The notes: generated from the letters alone by a model not told the origin. A stretch of DNA of 64,000 nucleotides from Palleronia caenipelagi (GCF_007004065.1 NZ_VFSV01000001.1:1-64000), one strand, 5' to 3'; positions 37,001 to 46,038 are shown, counted from the first letter of the stretch. Program-made: numbers and translations.

Positions 37001-37694
37001 CTATCTGCGGACCGGCGAATATTCCGACGGCTCCCTCGGTGAAATCTTCATCGATATGCACAAGGAAGGCGCGGGCTTCCGGGCGATGATGAACAACTTC
37101 GCCATCGCGGTCTCCGTAGGCCTGCAATACGGCGTGCCGCTGGAAGAATTCGTAGACGCCTTCACCTTCACCCGGTTCGAACCGGCGGGCATGGTGCAGG
37201 GCAACGAGGCGATCAAGAACGCGACCTCGATCCTCGACTATATCTTCCGCGAACTGGCCGTGTCCTATCTCGACCGCAGCGATTTGGCCCATGTGAAGCC
37301 CGAAGGCGATACCTTCGACGCGCTGGGCCGGGGCGAAGAAGAGGGCAAGCGGAACTTCTCCGAGGTGCCGGAGAGCACCGGGTCCTCGCCGCTCGACGTG
37401 CTGCGTCAGGTCGCCTCGACTGGCTATCTGCGGGGCCGTGCGCCCAAGGAGCTGGTGGTCATGCAGGGGGGCCGCGCCACCGAGGCCGTGGCGCTCAGCG
37501 ACAACGGAGCCGTCGCCGTGGCACAGGTCGAGACCGAAACGACCGTTGCCGCCGCCCCCATGGATGCCCGCGCCAAGGCCCGGATGCAGGGCTACGAGGG
37601 CGATCCCTGCGGGGAATGCGGCAACTACACGCTGGTGCGCAACGGCACCTGCATGAAGTGCAACACCTGCGGCGGCACGTCGGGGTGTAGCTGA
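34071..37694 (+). CDS. nrdJ: Adenosylcobalamin-dependent (class II) ribonucleotide reductase
   Basis: A 1207-residue single-subunit enzyme that makes dNDPs using adenosylcobalamin as radical source, independent of oxygen. Motifs include [30 protein letters not shown] (active-site cysteine loop), [22 protein letters not shown], and a C-terminal Cys cluster [23 protein letters not shown] that likely serves as zinc site and redox tail. ATG 34071 (MKIERRF) is chosen over the upstream open frame. The length matches the long alphaproteobacterial NrdJ type. No class I reductase lies in this window. Confidence 0.97.
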   Translation: MKIERRFTKAGQDAYADLEFTTTVSEIRNPDGTVVFRNESVEVPADWSQVASDVIAQKYFRKAGVPAKLKRVKEKGVPEFLWRSVPDGDCEKVGETSARQVFDRLAGAWAYWGWKGGYFSTEEDAQAYFDEMRYMLASQMAAPNSPQWFNTGLHWAYGIDGPSQGHFYVDWKTGKLTKSKTAYEHPQPHACFIQSVSDDLVNEGGIMDLWVREARLFKYGSGTGTNFSSLRGEGESLSGGGKSSGLMGFLKIGDRAAGAIKSGGTTRRAAKMVICDADHPDIEDFINWKVIEEQKVASLVAGSKMHERELNGIFTAIREYSGEDDAFDPKDNAALRTAIRSAKKCAIPDTYIKRVLDYARQGFGSIEFPTYDTDWDSEAYSSVSGQNSNNSIRVTDAFLQAVKDDADWELIRRTDGSVAKTIKARDLWEQVGHAAWACADPGIQFHDTVNAWHTCPEDGEIRGSNPCSEYMFLDDTACNLASMNLLTFLKDGEFDADGYMHATRLWTVTLEISVMMAQFPSKEIAQRSYDFRTLGLGYANIGGLLMNMGYGYDSDEGRALCGALTALMTGVSYATSAEMAGELGSFPGYEKNAPHMLRVIRNHRTAAHGKAKGYEALAVKPVPLDHKNCPDQELVSRAVASWDRALELGKKHGYRNAQVSVIAPTGTIGLVMDCDTTGIEPDFALVKFKKLAGGGYFKIINRSVPAALETLGYGSAAIEEIIAYAVGHATLGNAPGITHAALIGHGFGQTEIDKIEAALPSAFDIRFVFNQWTLGEEFCTRTLGIPAAKLNDPTFDLLRHLGFSKKDIEAANAHVCGTMTLEGAPHLKEEHYAVFDCANACGKIGKRYLSVDSHIRMMAAAQSFISGAISKTINMANTATIEDCQKAYELSWSLGVKANALYRDGSKLSQPLAAALIEDDEEAEEVLANGSAQEKAVVMAEKIVEKIIVKEVARGREKMPERRRGYTQKAVVGGHKVYLRTGEYSDGSLGEIFIDMHKEGAGFRAMMNNFAIAVSVGLQYGVPLEEFVDAFTFTRFEPAGMVQGNEAIKNATSILDYIFRELAVSYLDRSDLAHVKPEGDTFDALGRGEEEGKRNFSEVPESTGSSPLDVLRQVASTGYLRGRAPKELVVMQGGRATEAVALSDNGAVAVAQVETETTVAAAPMDARAKARMQGYEGDPCGECGNYTLVRNGTCMKCNTCGGTSGCS

Positions 37695-37707
37695 AAAGAA
37701 TGAGGGT

Positions 37708-37737
37708 TGGGGGCTGGTGTCCTACCACCAGCCCCCA
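37708..37737 (+). terminator. Strong stem-loop after nrdJ, possible terminator
   Basis: TGGGGGCTGGTG (37708-37719) pairs perfectly with CACCAGCCCCCA (37726-37737) around a 6-nt loop, 13 nt after the nrdJ stop. There is no U run, so it may end the transcript with Rho or stabilise the 3' end. Confidence 0.5.
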
Positions 37738-37912
37738 GCTTCCGGCATTCGCCTGGTGCGCTCGCCGGTAAGCTGTTTCGGCTCATCCGAGTCGATATGT
37801 TGATCAAACAACGTTCGGAGCAGTGATCAAGGGCGTGCTGAGTAATACAGGACTTATTCTGCAGAAATACACAGATTTGTAGATGGTCCTGTGGAAAAAA
37901 TGAGGCTCAGAT

Positions 37913-38122
37913 ATGAGCAAGAAAAAGATATCAGTAATCTCTGAAAGCCGAACTGGACTGAACCAAGTGTTCGATGTTCTAGGGCAGGGTGCGGTTCGAC
38001 GCGGCGAACTGGCTAACCAAGTTGAGCGTGGTCGACACCAAGGCTACCACGTACGTCGCGTCAACGGTCATAGGGTCATCGCGTCGAACCCCGACGGTTC
38101 GACCGACAACAATCTTGGTTGA
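37913..38122 (+). CDS. Small DUF3892-like protein
   Basis: A 69-residue basic protein beginning MSKKKISV. The part GELANQVERGRHQGYHVRRVNGHRVIASNPDGSTDNNLG resembles the second half of DUF3892: a helix, a short strand pair and the closing PDG-x-x-x-NNLG motif. Function unknown. Its DNA is less GC-rich, with AAA/AGA/ATA codons unusual for neighbours, and the 90 nt before it are AT-rich, suggesting recent acquisition. A terminator ~105 nt downstream closes the unit. Confidence 0.7.
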   Translation: MSKKKISVISESRTGLNQVFDVLGQGAVRRGELANQVERGRHQGYHVRRVNGHRVIASNPDGSTDNNLG

Positions 38123-38227
38123 TCGCTAACGAGTCACGGGGCGGGTGCGCTCGCCCTGGGTGTCAGTCAGGCACAGGCAACGAAAAACGGATCGGGCAGT
38201 AATGTACAGATCCTGGCTGGCAAGACT

Positions 38228-38251
38228 GAGGGGCCTTCGGGCCCCTCTTTT
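38228..38251 (+). terminator. Rho-independent terminator
   Basis: GAGGGGCC-TTCG-GGCCCCTC (38228-38247) followed by TTTT. It ends the small DUF3892-like transcription unit before the oppositely composed regulator gene. Confidence 0.85.
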
Positions 38252-38318
38252 CATCTGGAGCAGGCTCTTGAGGCCGGGCAGGTTTCGGGGAAACATGGGG
38301 GCGTGAGGGAGGCGGCGC

Positions 38319-39581
38319 ATGGTCAGGGACAGAGAGCACAGGCTGACCGGCGCGCGGATCCGGGCGCGGCGGGCGGAGCGGCGGATGACGCAGGCCGCAC
38401 TGGCCGAGGCGGCGGGGATCTCCGCCTCCTATCTGAACCTCATCGAGCATGACAAACGGCGCATTGGTGGCGGCGTTCTGGGGCGGGTGGCGCGGGCTTT
38501 GGGCACCGATCCGGCGACGCTGACGGAGGGGCTTGGCCCGGATCTCTACGCGGCGCTGGAGAGCGTGGCCGAGCGCATCCCCTCCAACCCGCCGCCCGAG
38601 CGCGACCGGATCGATGGACTGGCCACCGATTATCCCGGCTGGGCGGCGCTGATTGCCGCGCTCGATACCCGTGTCGCGGCGCTCGAACATCGGATCACGG
38701 CGCTGGGTGAACGCATGTCCCATGACCCGGTCTTGTCCGAAGCGGTACATGACGTGCTGTCCACTGTCACCGCCATCCGCTCGACCGCCGGGATTCTCGC
38801 CGAAGACGGGCTGGATCCTCAATGGCAGGCGCGATTCCATCGCAACCTGCATGAGGACAGCCAGCGTCTGGCGGACGGGGCGCAGCGGCTGGCGGGCTAT
38901 CTGAATGTAGGGGAGGCCGCGAATTCGGACGCCGTCTCGCCACAGGAAGAGGTCGAGGCGTGGCTCAGCGCAAATGACTGGTCCTTGGACATGTCAGAGA
39001 GTTGCGGCTTGAGTGAGGCGGGAGAAACCGCTCTGGCGCGGCATACGGCGCGGGTCACAGCAGATGCAGACTGCCTGCCCGATGAGGCGCTGCGGGCGGC
39101 GCTGAAGGAGGTCGGGCTGGATCCGTTCCGCCTTGCAGACACGTTGGGCGCCCCGGTGACGCGTGTCATTCGGCGCCTCGCAGCACTCCCGGCACGGGCC
39201 ATGCCACGCCCTCTTGGCCTGGTTGAGATCGACGGGGCCGGAGCGCTCTTGTTCCGGCGTCAGGTCACAGGGTTTCTCATCCCCCGCTACGGGGCGGCCT
39301 GTGCGCTATGGCCGGTCTTCGAGGCGCTTTTAACGCCGGCCCATCCGATCCACCGGCGCTTTCGCCAGCATGGCCGCGACACGAGGCCGCTGGAGAGCTG
39401 GAGCGCGGTGGACCTTACGCGTCCGGGAGGCCTCGCCGGGCCGGTCGTGGCGCGGGCGGTGATGCTTGTCGCGCCGCTCGAAGGGGTCGCCGGGGACGGG
39501 GTTCCGGAGACGGTCGGGGCCAGTTGCGCCCTGTGTCCGGCCCCCGCCTGTCCGGTGCGCCGGGAGTCCGCAGTGCTGTGA
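38319..39581 (+). CDS. XRE/ScfR-type regulator with histidine-kinase-like helical hairpin
   Basis: A 420-residue cytosolic DNA-binding protein. An XRE helix-turn-helix lies at ~10-67 (RMTQAALAEAAGISASYLNLIEHDKRRI). Residues ~135-195 resemble a HisKA dimerisation domain: His144 in AVHDVLSTVTAIRSTAGIL sits where an H-box phospho-acceptor would be, with a second helix to ~195. The C-terminal ~180 residues match the ScfR domain of short-chain fatty-acid regulators, including FLIPRYGAACALWPVF and the closing CALCPAPACPVR cysteines. It is followed by a receiver and an SLC5-kinase gene, so a role in acetate or propionate control is likely (inference). Confidence 0.85.
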   Translation: MVRDREHRLTGARIRARRAERRMTQAALAEAAGISASYLNLIEHDKRRIGGGVLGRVARALGTDPATLTEGLGPDLYAALESVAERIPSNPPPERDRIDGLATDYPGWAALIAALDTRVAALEHRITALGERMSHDPVLSEAVHDVLSTVTAIRSTAGILAEDGLDPQWQARFHRNLHEDSQRLADGAQRLAGYLNVGEAANSDAVSPQEEVEAWLSANDWSLDMSESCGLSEAGETALARHTARVTADADCLPDEALRAALKEVGLDPFRLADTLGAPVTRVIRRLAALPARAMPRPLGLVEIDGAGALLFRRQVTGFLIPRYGAACALWPVFEALLTPAHPIHRRFRQHGRDTRPLESWSAVDLTRPGGLAGPVVARAVMLVAPLEGVAGDGVPETVGASCALCPAPACPVRRESAVL

Positions 39582-39678
39582 TCGCTCACGCGGGCGGATG
39601 AGGCTTTGACAAGGCCCCGCCGGTCTCCAATACTCGCGCCAGCCAAGAGCATGTCAGATGCAGGGAGGAGGACCCGGC

Positions 39679-40059
39679 GTGTCCGACAGCAAGCGCGTTC
39701 TCCTGATCGAGGACGAGCCCAATATCACCGAAGCGATCCGCTTCGTGCTGACCCGCGAGGGTTGGCATGTGCAGACTCATGCCGAAGGCCGGGACGCGGT
39801 CGAGACGGTGCGCGAGCGCAAGCCCGATCTGGTGATCCTCGATGTTATGCTGCCCAACCGCTCCGGGCTGGACATTCTTGCGGATCTGAAGGCCGATGCG
39901 GATCTGCGGACGATCCCGGTGATGATGCTGACCGCGCGTGGGAGCAGCCCTGAGCGGGAAACCGCACTGAGAATCGGGGCGGATTGCTTCATGACCAAGC
40001 CATTCTCCAATCGTGAGATGCTCGACACGGTGCGTAGCCTGATGGCGGGATCGCCTTGA
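39679..40059 (+). CDS. Single-domain response regulator
   Basis: A 126-residue CheY-like receiver without output domain. The acidic pocket (EDE near residue 11-13), phospho-acceptor Asp55 in LVILDVMLP, the Thr in MLTARG and the Lys in TKPF are intact. Start GTG 39679 is chosen because a strong GGGAGGAGG lies just upstream; ATG 39658 would put that site inside the gene. The stop overlaps the next start (TTGA), so it is coupled to the membrane-protein and kinase genes, the probable phosphodonor. Confidence 0.92.
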   Translation: MSDSKRVLLIEDEPNITEAIRFVLTREGWHVQTHAEGRDAVETVRERKPDLVILDVMLPNRSGLDILADLKADADLRTIPVMMLTARGSSPERETALRIGADCFMTKPFSNREMLDTVRSLMAGSP

Positions 40060-40319
40060 GCCGCGACCGTCGTCCTGCCTTTCTCGACCGCGCCCATTAT
40101 CGCCGCCGGCGCGTTATGGATGCGGCGCGGGTGCTTCCATTTGCGGGGCTGTTTTTATTTTTTCTGCCCGGCCTCTACGGCAGTGACAATCCCCACTCAA
40201 CGGCGAGCACAGGCCTCTTTCTGTTTGGCTCGTGGGCCGGCCTGATCGTTGCGGCGGCGTTCCTGTCGCGGCGTCTCGCCCGGATTGCCGAGGATGAGGG
40301 CTCCGGGCGCAAGACATGA
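40056..40319 (+). CDS. Tiny two-helix membrane protein linked to the SLC5-kinase
   Basis: An 87-residue protein starting at TTG 40056, overlapping the receiver stop and overlapping the kinase start by 4 nt. A basic N-terminus (RDRRPAFLDRAHYRRRR) precedes two hydrophobic helices (about 26-42 and 50-69) and a charged tail. Similar mini-proteins (DUF485-like in position, not clearly in sequence) accompany SLC5 transporters; a subunit role is inferred from the coupling. No family was recognised. Confidence 0.75.
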   Translation: MSRDRRPAFLDRAHYRRRRVMDAARVLPFAGLFLFFLPGLYGSDNPHSTASTGLFLFGSWAGLIVAAAFLSRRLARIAEDEGSGRKT

Positions 40320-43000
40320 CGACCTTCAATCTGCTTGTCGCTGGTTGCCTGTTCTACGTGGCCACGCTGTTCGCGGTGGCCTTCATGGCCGAACGGCTGG
40401 TGGCGCAGGGCAAGGCGCGCTGGCTTCGCGCGCCCATCGTCTACACGCTGTCCCTGTCGATCTATTGCACCGCGTGGACCTTTTACGGTGCTGTGGGCTT
40501 TGCCGCCCGGTCGGGACTCGAATTCGTGACCATATATCTCGGGCCGTCGTTGGTGATGATCGGCTGGTGGCTCCTCCTGCGCAAGCTCGTGCGGATCGGC
40601 CATCAGCAGCGGATCACCTCCATCGCCGACCTGATCTCGGCCCGTTTCGGCAAGTCCAACCTTTTGGGCGGTGTCGTTACCGTGCTCGCAGTGATCGCGG
40701 CGACGCCCTATATCGCGCTGCAACTTCAGTCGGTTGCCCTGAGCTTCACAGCCGTGTCCGGCGCGGCGGAGACAGAGCCCGACCCCGCAATCGCGATCTG
40801 GGTGGCGGGTGGCCTCGCGGTGTTTACGATCCTGTTTGGCACGCGGCGGGTGAATGTGAACGAGCGCCACGAAGGCATCGTCACCGCCATCGCCGTCGAA
40901 GCGGTGGTCAAGCTGATGGCCCTCCTGGCGGTCGGCATTTTCGCCGTCTTTGTCGTCGCGGGCGGGCCGGTGGAAACCTTCCGCCTGATCGAAGCCTCCG
41001 AGATCGCCGTCTGGGAGTTTCAGCCGGGGCGCTGGCAAGCGCTGGTCTTTCTCTCGGCGGCGGCGTTTCTCTGCCTGCCGCGCATGTTCCATGTGATGGT
41101 GGTTGAAAACGCCGATGAGCGGCATCTGGCGACCGCCTCCTGGGCGTTTCCGCTCTATCTTCTGGCCATGTCGCTCTTCGTGGTGCCGATTGCGGTGATC
41201 GGTCTCGACCGCTTGCCCGAGGGCAGCAACCCCGACCTGTTTGTTCTTACCCTGCCGCTCGCAGAGAACGCTCAGGCGATTGCTATGCTGTCCTTTCTGG
41301 GCGGGTTTTCCTCCGCGACCTCCATGGTCATCGTGGCGGCGATTGCGCTTGCGACGATGATCTCGAACCACCTTGTGGCGCCGATCTGGCTGCGGTCGGG
41401 CGCTGCGGAGGAGGGGGACCTGCGCCGCGCCGTTCTCACCGCACGGCGCGCGGCCATTGTCGGCGTCCTCGCCCTTGGCTACCTCTACTACAACCTGTCG
41501 GGCGGGGGCGCGGCGCTGGCCTCTATCGGGCTCGTGTCCTTCGCGGGATCCGCACAAGTTTTGCCCGCGTTGCTCGCCGGGATCTTCTGGCGCGGCGCGA
41601 CACGGGCGGGGGCGGCAACCGGGCTCTGCCTTGGCTTTGCGGTCTGGGCCTGGTGCCTGTTCTTGCCGTCCTTGCCGGTCGGGGAGGTGATCCCCGCCCA
41701 TGTGATGCGCAACGGTCCGTTCGGCTTAGGCTGGCTGCGCCCACAGGCGCTCTTTGGTGTCGAGGGCTCGGACCCGTTGTTGCACGGTCTGTTCTGGTCC
41801 CTCTTTGCAAACACGCTTGGTGTGGTCGGGGTTTCGCTCGGGACGATTGCGACGCCAATGGAGCGGCTTCAGGGCGCGGCGATGGTGAATGTGGATACGG
41901 TGGGGGCAGGGCCGGTGAGCTGGCGGCCGGGGCAGGCTGACAGTGAGGATCTGCTGGTGATGACCCAGCGGATTCTCGGTCACTACAAAGCGCAGGCCCT
42001 GTTTCGCAGCGCCGCGTTGAGGCAAGGCAAGACAGGCTACCTGCCGGATGCCGATCAGATTTTCCTCGACAGGCTGGAGCGGGAACTCTCCGGTGCTGTC
42101 GGGGCCGCGACGGCCCATGCAATGCTGACCCAGATCACCGGGGGAGGGGCGGTTTCGGTCGAGGAGCTGATGCGCGTTGCCGATGAAACCCAGCAGATCA
42201 TGGAGTATTCCGCCCAGCTTGAGACAAAGTCACAGGAACTGAGCCGCACCGCGGCGCGGCTCAGCGAGGCCAATGAAAAGCTTACCCGGCTTTCGGTGCA
42301 GAAGGACGCCTTCCTGAGCCAGATCAGCCACGAGCTGCGGACGCCCATGACCTCGATCCGGGCGTTTTCCGAACTCTTGCGCGACGGCGGCGAGGGCATG
42401 GCTCAGGAGGATCGCGAGCGTTTTGCCGGCATCATTTATGACGAAGCGATCCGGTTGACGCGGCTGCTGGATGACTTGCTGGATCTCGGGGTTCTTGAGA
42501 GCGGTCAGATCAGTCTTCGCCTCGATCACGTGCGGCTCGGCACATTGCTTGAGCGCGCTTTGGCGATGTCGGATCAGGCGGCACGGCTGAAGATCTATCG
42601 CCCCGGGCGCGAAGATCTGATGCTGGAAACCGATGGCGACCGGCTGGTGCAGGTGTTTATCAACCTTATCACCAACGCAGCGAAATATTGCGATGCCGAC
42701 GTTCCGCGCCTCACGATTTCGGCAAAAATCGCGGAAGGGATGGCCGAGATTGACTTCGTGGATAACGGCTCCGGCGTGGCTGCCGAAGCGCGGGAAATGA
42801 TCTTCGAGAAATTCGCCCGCGCCACGGATACGCGCGCGGCCGGTGGCGCCGGGCTGGGTCTCGCGATCTGCCGAGAGATCATGCTGCGCTTGGGCGGCAC
42901 CATCCGCTATCTGCCTGGTCAGGGCGGGGCGGCGTTTCGCCTGACTGTGCCACTCTCGCCCGGCTGGCTGGAGGACGTCACCGCCGCCGGCCGGGCGTGA
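40316..43000 (+). CDS. SLC5 sodium/solute symporter fused to a histidine kinase (CrbS-like)
   Basis: An 894-residue membrane sensor kinase. Residues ~1-500 form a sodium:solute symporter domain of 12-13 helices with motifs such as SIADLISARFGKSNLLGG and LGFLGGFSSATSMVIVA-type segments; a linker helix (~600-670) follows, then HisKA with His672 in SQISHELRTPM and HATPase with NLITNAAKY (N box), DFVDNGSGV (G1) and GGAGLGLAICREI (G2). CrbS proteins, which control acetate metabolism in Vibrio and Pseudomonas, share this plan; ligand here is inferred, not shown. It ends an operon with the receiver and mini-protein. Confidence 0.9.
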   Translation: MTTFNLLVAGCLFYVATLFAVAFMAERLVAQGKARWLRAPIVYTLSLSIYCTAWTFYGAVGFAARSGLEFVTIYLGPSLVMIGWWLLLRKLVRIGHQQRITSIADLISARFGKSNLLGGVVTVLAVIAATPYIALQLQSVALSFTAVSGAAETEPDPAIAIWVAGGLAVFTILFGTRRVNVNERHEGIVTAIAVEAVVKLMALLAVGIFAVFVVAGGPVETFRLIEASEIAVWEFQPGRWQALVFLSAAAFLCLPRMFHVMVVENADERHLATASWAFPLYLLAMSLFVVPIAVIGLDRLPEGSNPDLFVLTLPLAENAQAIAMLSFLGGFSSATSMVIVAAIALATMISNHLVAPIWLRSGAAEEGDLRRAVLTARRAAIVGVLALGYLYYNLSGGGAALASIGLVSFAGSAQVLPALLAGIFWRGATRAGAATGLCLGFAVWAWCLFLPSLPVGEVIPAHVMRNGPFGLGWLRPQALFGVEGSDPLLHGLFWSLFANTLGVVGVSLGTIATPMERLQGAAMVNVDTVGAGPVSWRPGQADSEDLLVMTQRILGHYKAQALFRSAALRQGKTGYLPDADQIFLDRLERELSGAVGAATAHAMLTQITGGGAVSVEELMRVADETQQIMEYSAQLETKSQELSRTAARLSEANEKLTRLSVQKDAFLSQISHELRTPMTSIRAFSELLRDGGEGMAQEDRERFAGIIYDEAIRLTRLLDDLLDLGVLESGQISLRLDHVRLGTLLERALAMSDQAARLKIYRPGREDLMLETDGDRLVQVFINLITNAAKYCDADVPRLTISAKIAEGMAEIDFVDNGSGVAAEAREMIFEKFARATDTRAAGGAGLGLAICREIMLRLGGTIRYLPGQGGAAFRLTVPLSPGWLEDVTAAGRA

Positions 43001-43007
43001 GCCTGTC

Positions 43008-44651
43008 TTAGGACGACACCTGTTCGCGCAGCACCGAAGCGGTGAGCGAGATCATCAGGTAGATGCCGGAGTAGATGAAGAACGCGACCAGTGTGTTCTC
43101 GAAGGCGCGTGGGTAGGACGGCTCATCCGGGGCGATTGGAGTCACCCCAAGAGACAGGTAGCGCACCTGCCGGTTTGCCTCGATCCGGGCGGTTTCGAGC
43201 TGTTGCAGCGCCTGCTGCATCAAGGCTGTCCGGGTGGTCAGCTCCGTCTCTGCGATGCGCAGTTCTGCCGTCACCTTGGCCAGAGACTGGGCGCTGTTGG
43301 TACCTTCGGTCAGCTGCGTCCGCAGTTCTGCGACGATGTCCTCCAGCCGTGAAATGTCTGCGCGCAGACCATTCACCCGCGCCTCATTGGGCTGTTCATT
43401 TGACATGAGCTGCTGCAGAGAGAGCTGCTTTTCCCGGATTTCCGTCTCAAACCGGGTGATCTGGCCAAACACCGCCCCCGATTCTGCCTCGGGATCCAGA
43501 ATGCCGAGCTGTTCCTGCAAGGCCAGAACCCGCTGCTGGGCCTCGTACATCTTCAGCTCGGCGTCTTCGTAGCTCGCGCGGGCACCAGACATCTGGTCCT
43601 CCCGCATCCGCTGGGTCAGTTGGTCAACCCGTTCTTCGGCATAGCTGAGCAACCGGAGGGAAAACTCGGCAGAGGTCAGAGGATCCGCGGCAATCACCTC
43701 CATTTTGATGATGCCTTCGGTGGTGTCGTAGCCGATCTTCACGTTGTCTTCGTACAGCTTGTAGGCCTCTTCGTTTGTGGCCTCCTGAGGCAAACGACGG
43801 ATCGGGTCGATAAAATCCTGCTCGAAATGATCCTTGAAGCTCAGCTCTTCGTCGAGGCGTAGCATGGCATCGCGCGAGGTCAGATAGGATTGAACTGTGA
43901 TCGAATCCTGGCTGGTGGCAAAGCCGGTTCCCGCAAACAGACCTCCGAGTGAGGTCGAGCCCGCCCCGTCAGCCTGTTGAATCACGAATTCCGACTTTGT
44001 CGCGTACATTGGCGTGGCGAGGTTGTAATAGTAATAGCCCGTCATCGCGGTGGGCAGGCCGATGAAGAACGCAAGCCGCCCCATGAGCAGCGCAAAGCGG
44101 CGACGGCGCCGCCGGACCAGATCGCGGTGAATCTCGCGCAGATCGGATAGTTTCAGATCGGGATCGTCGGCTCCGTTGGTGTCGGGCAGGGCAAGGGCAT
44201 TACCCTCGGCGGGCACCAGCGACTGTCCGGTCGGCAGCGCTTCGGTCGGCACAGGGGCGGGCGGCACTGTGGTGGAGTAGGTGCCACCGAATGGATCTAT
44301 CCCGGCCTTGCGCAGCTGCCGCACCGCGTCGAGGTCGGAGCTGAAATCGAGGTTCTGCCGCTTTGCCAGACGCCGGGCGATCCGCAACTGCCGGTCGCTG
44401 AGACCTTCGTGCTTGATCGCGTCGAGTTCCGGGCTGTTCTCGGTGCCTTCTTCGAATACCGCATCCTGTGCGGGTTCGGCGGTCCGGTCATCACGAGCCA
44501 GCGTCTCTGCTTCGACGCGGTCAGAAGCCGCGATGGTTTCAGTATCCGATACGGCATCCGAAGACGGATCCGCCCTGTCCGAGCCTGTTGCAGAAGGTGC
44601 GGCAGAACTACGCCGCATACGGTATTTTTTACGAGGATTTGGTGTAGTCAT
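43008..44651 (-). CDS. Capsule polysaccharide export inner-membrane protein KpsE-like
   Basis: A 547-residue PCP-type protein that links the ABC exporter to the outer-membrane channel. A ~190-residue charged, low-complexity cytoplasmic N-terminus with RRxAKRQNLDFSSDLDAVRQLRKAGIDPF precedes TM1 (FALLMGRLAFFIGLPTAMTGYYYYN), a long periplasmic coiled coil (YEDAELKMYEAQQRVLALQEQ and following), and TM2 near the C-terminus (FFIYSGIYLMISLTASVL). The N-terminal extension is much longer than in E. coli KpsE. It overlaps the kpsT-like gene by 23 nt. No kpsM permease gene is adjacent. Confidence 0.85.
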   Translation of the reverse strand: MTTPNPRKKYRMRRSSAAPSATGSDRADPSSDAVSDTETIAASDRVEAETLARDDRTAEPAQDAVFEEGTENSPELDAIKHEGLSDRQLRIARRLAKRQNLDFSSDLDAVRQLRKAGIDPFGGTYSTTVPPAPVPTEALPTGQSLVPAEGNALALPDTNGADDPDLKLSDLREIHRDLVRRRRRRFALLMGRLAFFIGLPTAMTGYYYYNLATPMYATKSEFVIQQADGAGSTSLGGLFAGTGFATSQDSITVQSYLTSRDAMLRLDEELSFKDHFEQDFIDPIRRLPQEATNEEAYKLYEDNVKIGYDTTEGIIKMEVIAADPLTSAEFSLRLLSYAEERVDQLTQRMREDQMSGARASYEDAELKMYEAQQRVLALQEQLGILDPEAESGAVFGQITRFETEIREKQLSLQQLMSNEQPNEARVNGLRADISRLEDIVAELRTQLTEGTNSAQSLAKVTAELRIAETELTTRTALMQQALQQLETARIEANRQVRYLSLGVTPIAPDEPSYPRAFENTLVAFFIYSGIYLMISLTASVLREQVSS

Positions 44652-45288
44652 ACAGGCGTTTCGCTTCCGCAAGTGAGTCGAACATATGGATTTTGCCATT
44701 CTGCAAAACCGCGGCACAATCACAGTATCTTTCCACGATCCCGGGATCGTGGGAGACCAGAACCAGTGTGGTACGGGACAGGCGCTCCTTCAGGATCTTG
44801 CCGATAATCATATTAAATCTGGCATCCGTGGTGACTGGCGCGCTTTCGTCAATCAGATAGATATCAAACTCGATGGCCATAAGCAGCGCAAAGTTCAAAC
44901 GCGCCCTCATCCCGGACGAATAGGTATTCACCGGCATCTCGAAATAATCACCGAGTTCGCAGATCCAGCGGCAATAGGCTTCCATATAATCTGGATCAAT
45001 GCCGTAGATATCTGCGATGAAACGGCAGTTCTCGGCCGCAGTAAGTGATCCCTTTAGCCCCCCCATAAAGCCCAGCGGAAAGGACACCCGGGAGGTTCGC
45101 CGGATTGTGCCTTCGTCGGGCTGTTCGAGATTGGCCATCATGTTGATGAGGGTGGTTTTGCCCGTGCCATTCGGCGCCAGAATTCCCATGGACTTCCCGA
45201 GAGTCACACGAAACGACGCCTCGCTCAGAATGATCTTGCGCTGCGTCTTCGTCCAGAAGGACTTGGAGACTTTGTCGAACTCAATCAT
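44629..45288 (-). CDS. Polysaccharide export ABC transporter ATPase KpsT-like
   Basis: A 219-residue ATPase subunit of capsule exporters. Walker A is APNGTGKTTL, the Q loop region has FPLGFMGGLKGSLTAAEN, the signature reads TYSSGMRARL and Walker B IYLIDESA; the switch His is in LVSHDPG. Start ATG 45288 (MIEFDKVSKSF). Codon use is less GC-rich than flanking genes. It precedes the kpsE-like gene; the permease partner must be encoded elsewhere or be lost. Confidence 0.9.
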   Translation of the reverse strand: MIEFDKVSKSFWTKTQRKIILSEASFRVTLGKSMGILAPNGTGKTTLINMMANLEQPDEGTIRRTSRVSFPLGFMGGLKGSLTAAENCRFIADIYGIDPDYMEAYCRWICELGDYFEMPVNTYSSGMRARLNFALLMAIEFDIYLIDESAPVTTDARFNMIIGKILKERLSRTTLVLVSHDPGIVERYCDCAAVLQNGKIHMFDSLAEAKRLYDYTKSS

Positions 45289-45441
45289 AGGCCTTGGTGC
45301 CACACCATAGGTTGTTTCGGTCTACATACGGCGTTTTGCCGACAGATGGGAGGCGCTCCCGAAAAAATGAGAAGCAACTCACCTGACACTGCGGTCGCAG
45401 CTTGTCTTGTCGGGGTCAAGGGGCTGGCCTATTCCGGACCC

Positions 45442-46038
45442 ATGTCTGACATACAGTCCCGGATCTCCGCCTGTACGCTGTGCCGAGAGCGCTTTGCCTT
45501 GACTGCGACGGCCCATTCGCCGCGGCCCGTGGTCTGGTTCCGGTCTGGCGTGCGAATCTTGATTGCGAGTCAGGCGCCGGGGATTCGGGCCCATCTGGCG
45601 GATCGGCCGTTTCTGGATCCCTCCGGTGACCGGCTGCGCGACTGGATGGGGCTGGACCACGCACGCTTCTACGACCGTGAGCGGATTGCCATCGCGCCCA
45701 TGGGATTCTGTTTTCCGGGTTACGACGCGCGCGGGTCAGACCTGCCGCCGCCGAAGATTTGTGCGGAGACTTGGAGAGACGCCGCGATGGCGGAGATCGG
45801 TCCTGTGCCGCTGACCCTGCTCATTGGCGCCTACGCGCAAAGGTGGCATCTGGGGACCCGTCACCCGCTGACCGAGACAGTGGCGGGGTGGCGCGACCAT
45901 GCGCCCGCCATCTTCCCCTTGCCGCACCCGTCCTGGCGCAATACCGCATGGCTCAAGCGCAATCCGTGGTTCGAAGCCGAGCTGCTGCCCGCGTTGCGCG
46001 TTCGAATTGCTGAGGTGCTGGATGACCCTTCTCGATGA
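45442..46038 (+). CDS. Uracil-DNA glycosylase family protein
   Basis: A 198-residue protein of the UDG fold (uracil-DNA glycosylase-like superfamily). It has an N-terminal CTLC pair, a motif-1-like ILIASQAPGIRAHLADRPFLDPSGDRLRDWMG segment and a motif-2-like LPHPSWRNTAWLKRNPWF near 165-182. Only two N-terminal Cys are visible, so a 4Fe-4S cluster as in family 4 is not evident. Catalytic activity on uracil is thus uncertain. ATG 45442 is chosen by similarity; the stop overlaps the SseB gene start by 17 nt. Confidence 0.82.
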   Translation: MSDIQSRISACTLCRERFALTATAHSPRPVVWFRSGVRILIASQAPGIRAHLADRPFLDPSGDRLRDWMGLDHARFYDRERIAIAPMGFCFPGYDARGSDLPPPKICAETWRDAAMAEIGPVPLTLLIGAYAQRWHLGTRHPLTETVAGWRDHAPAIFPLPHPSWRNTAWLKRNPWFEAELLPALRVRIAEVLDDPSR

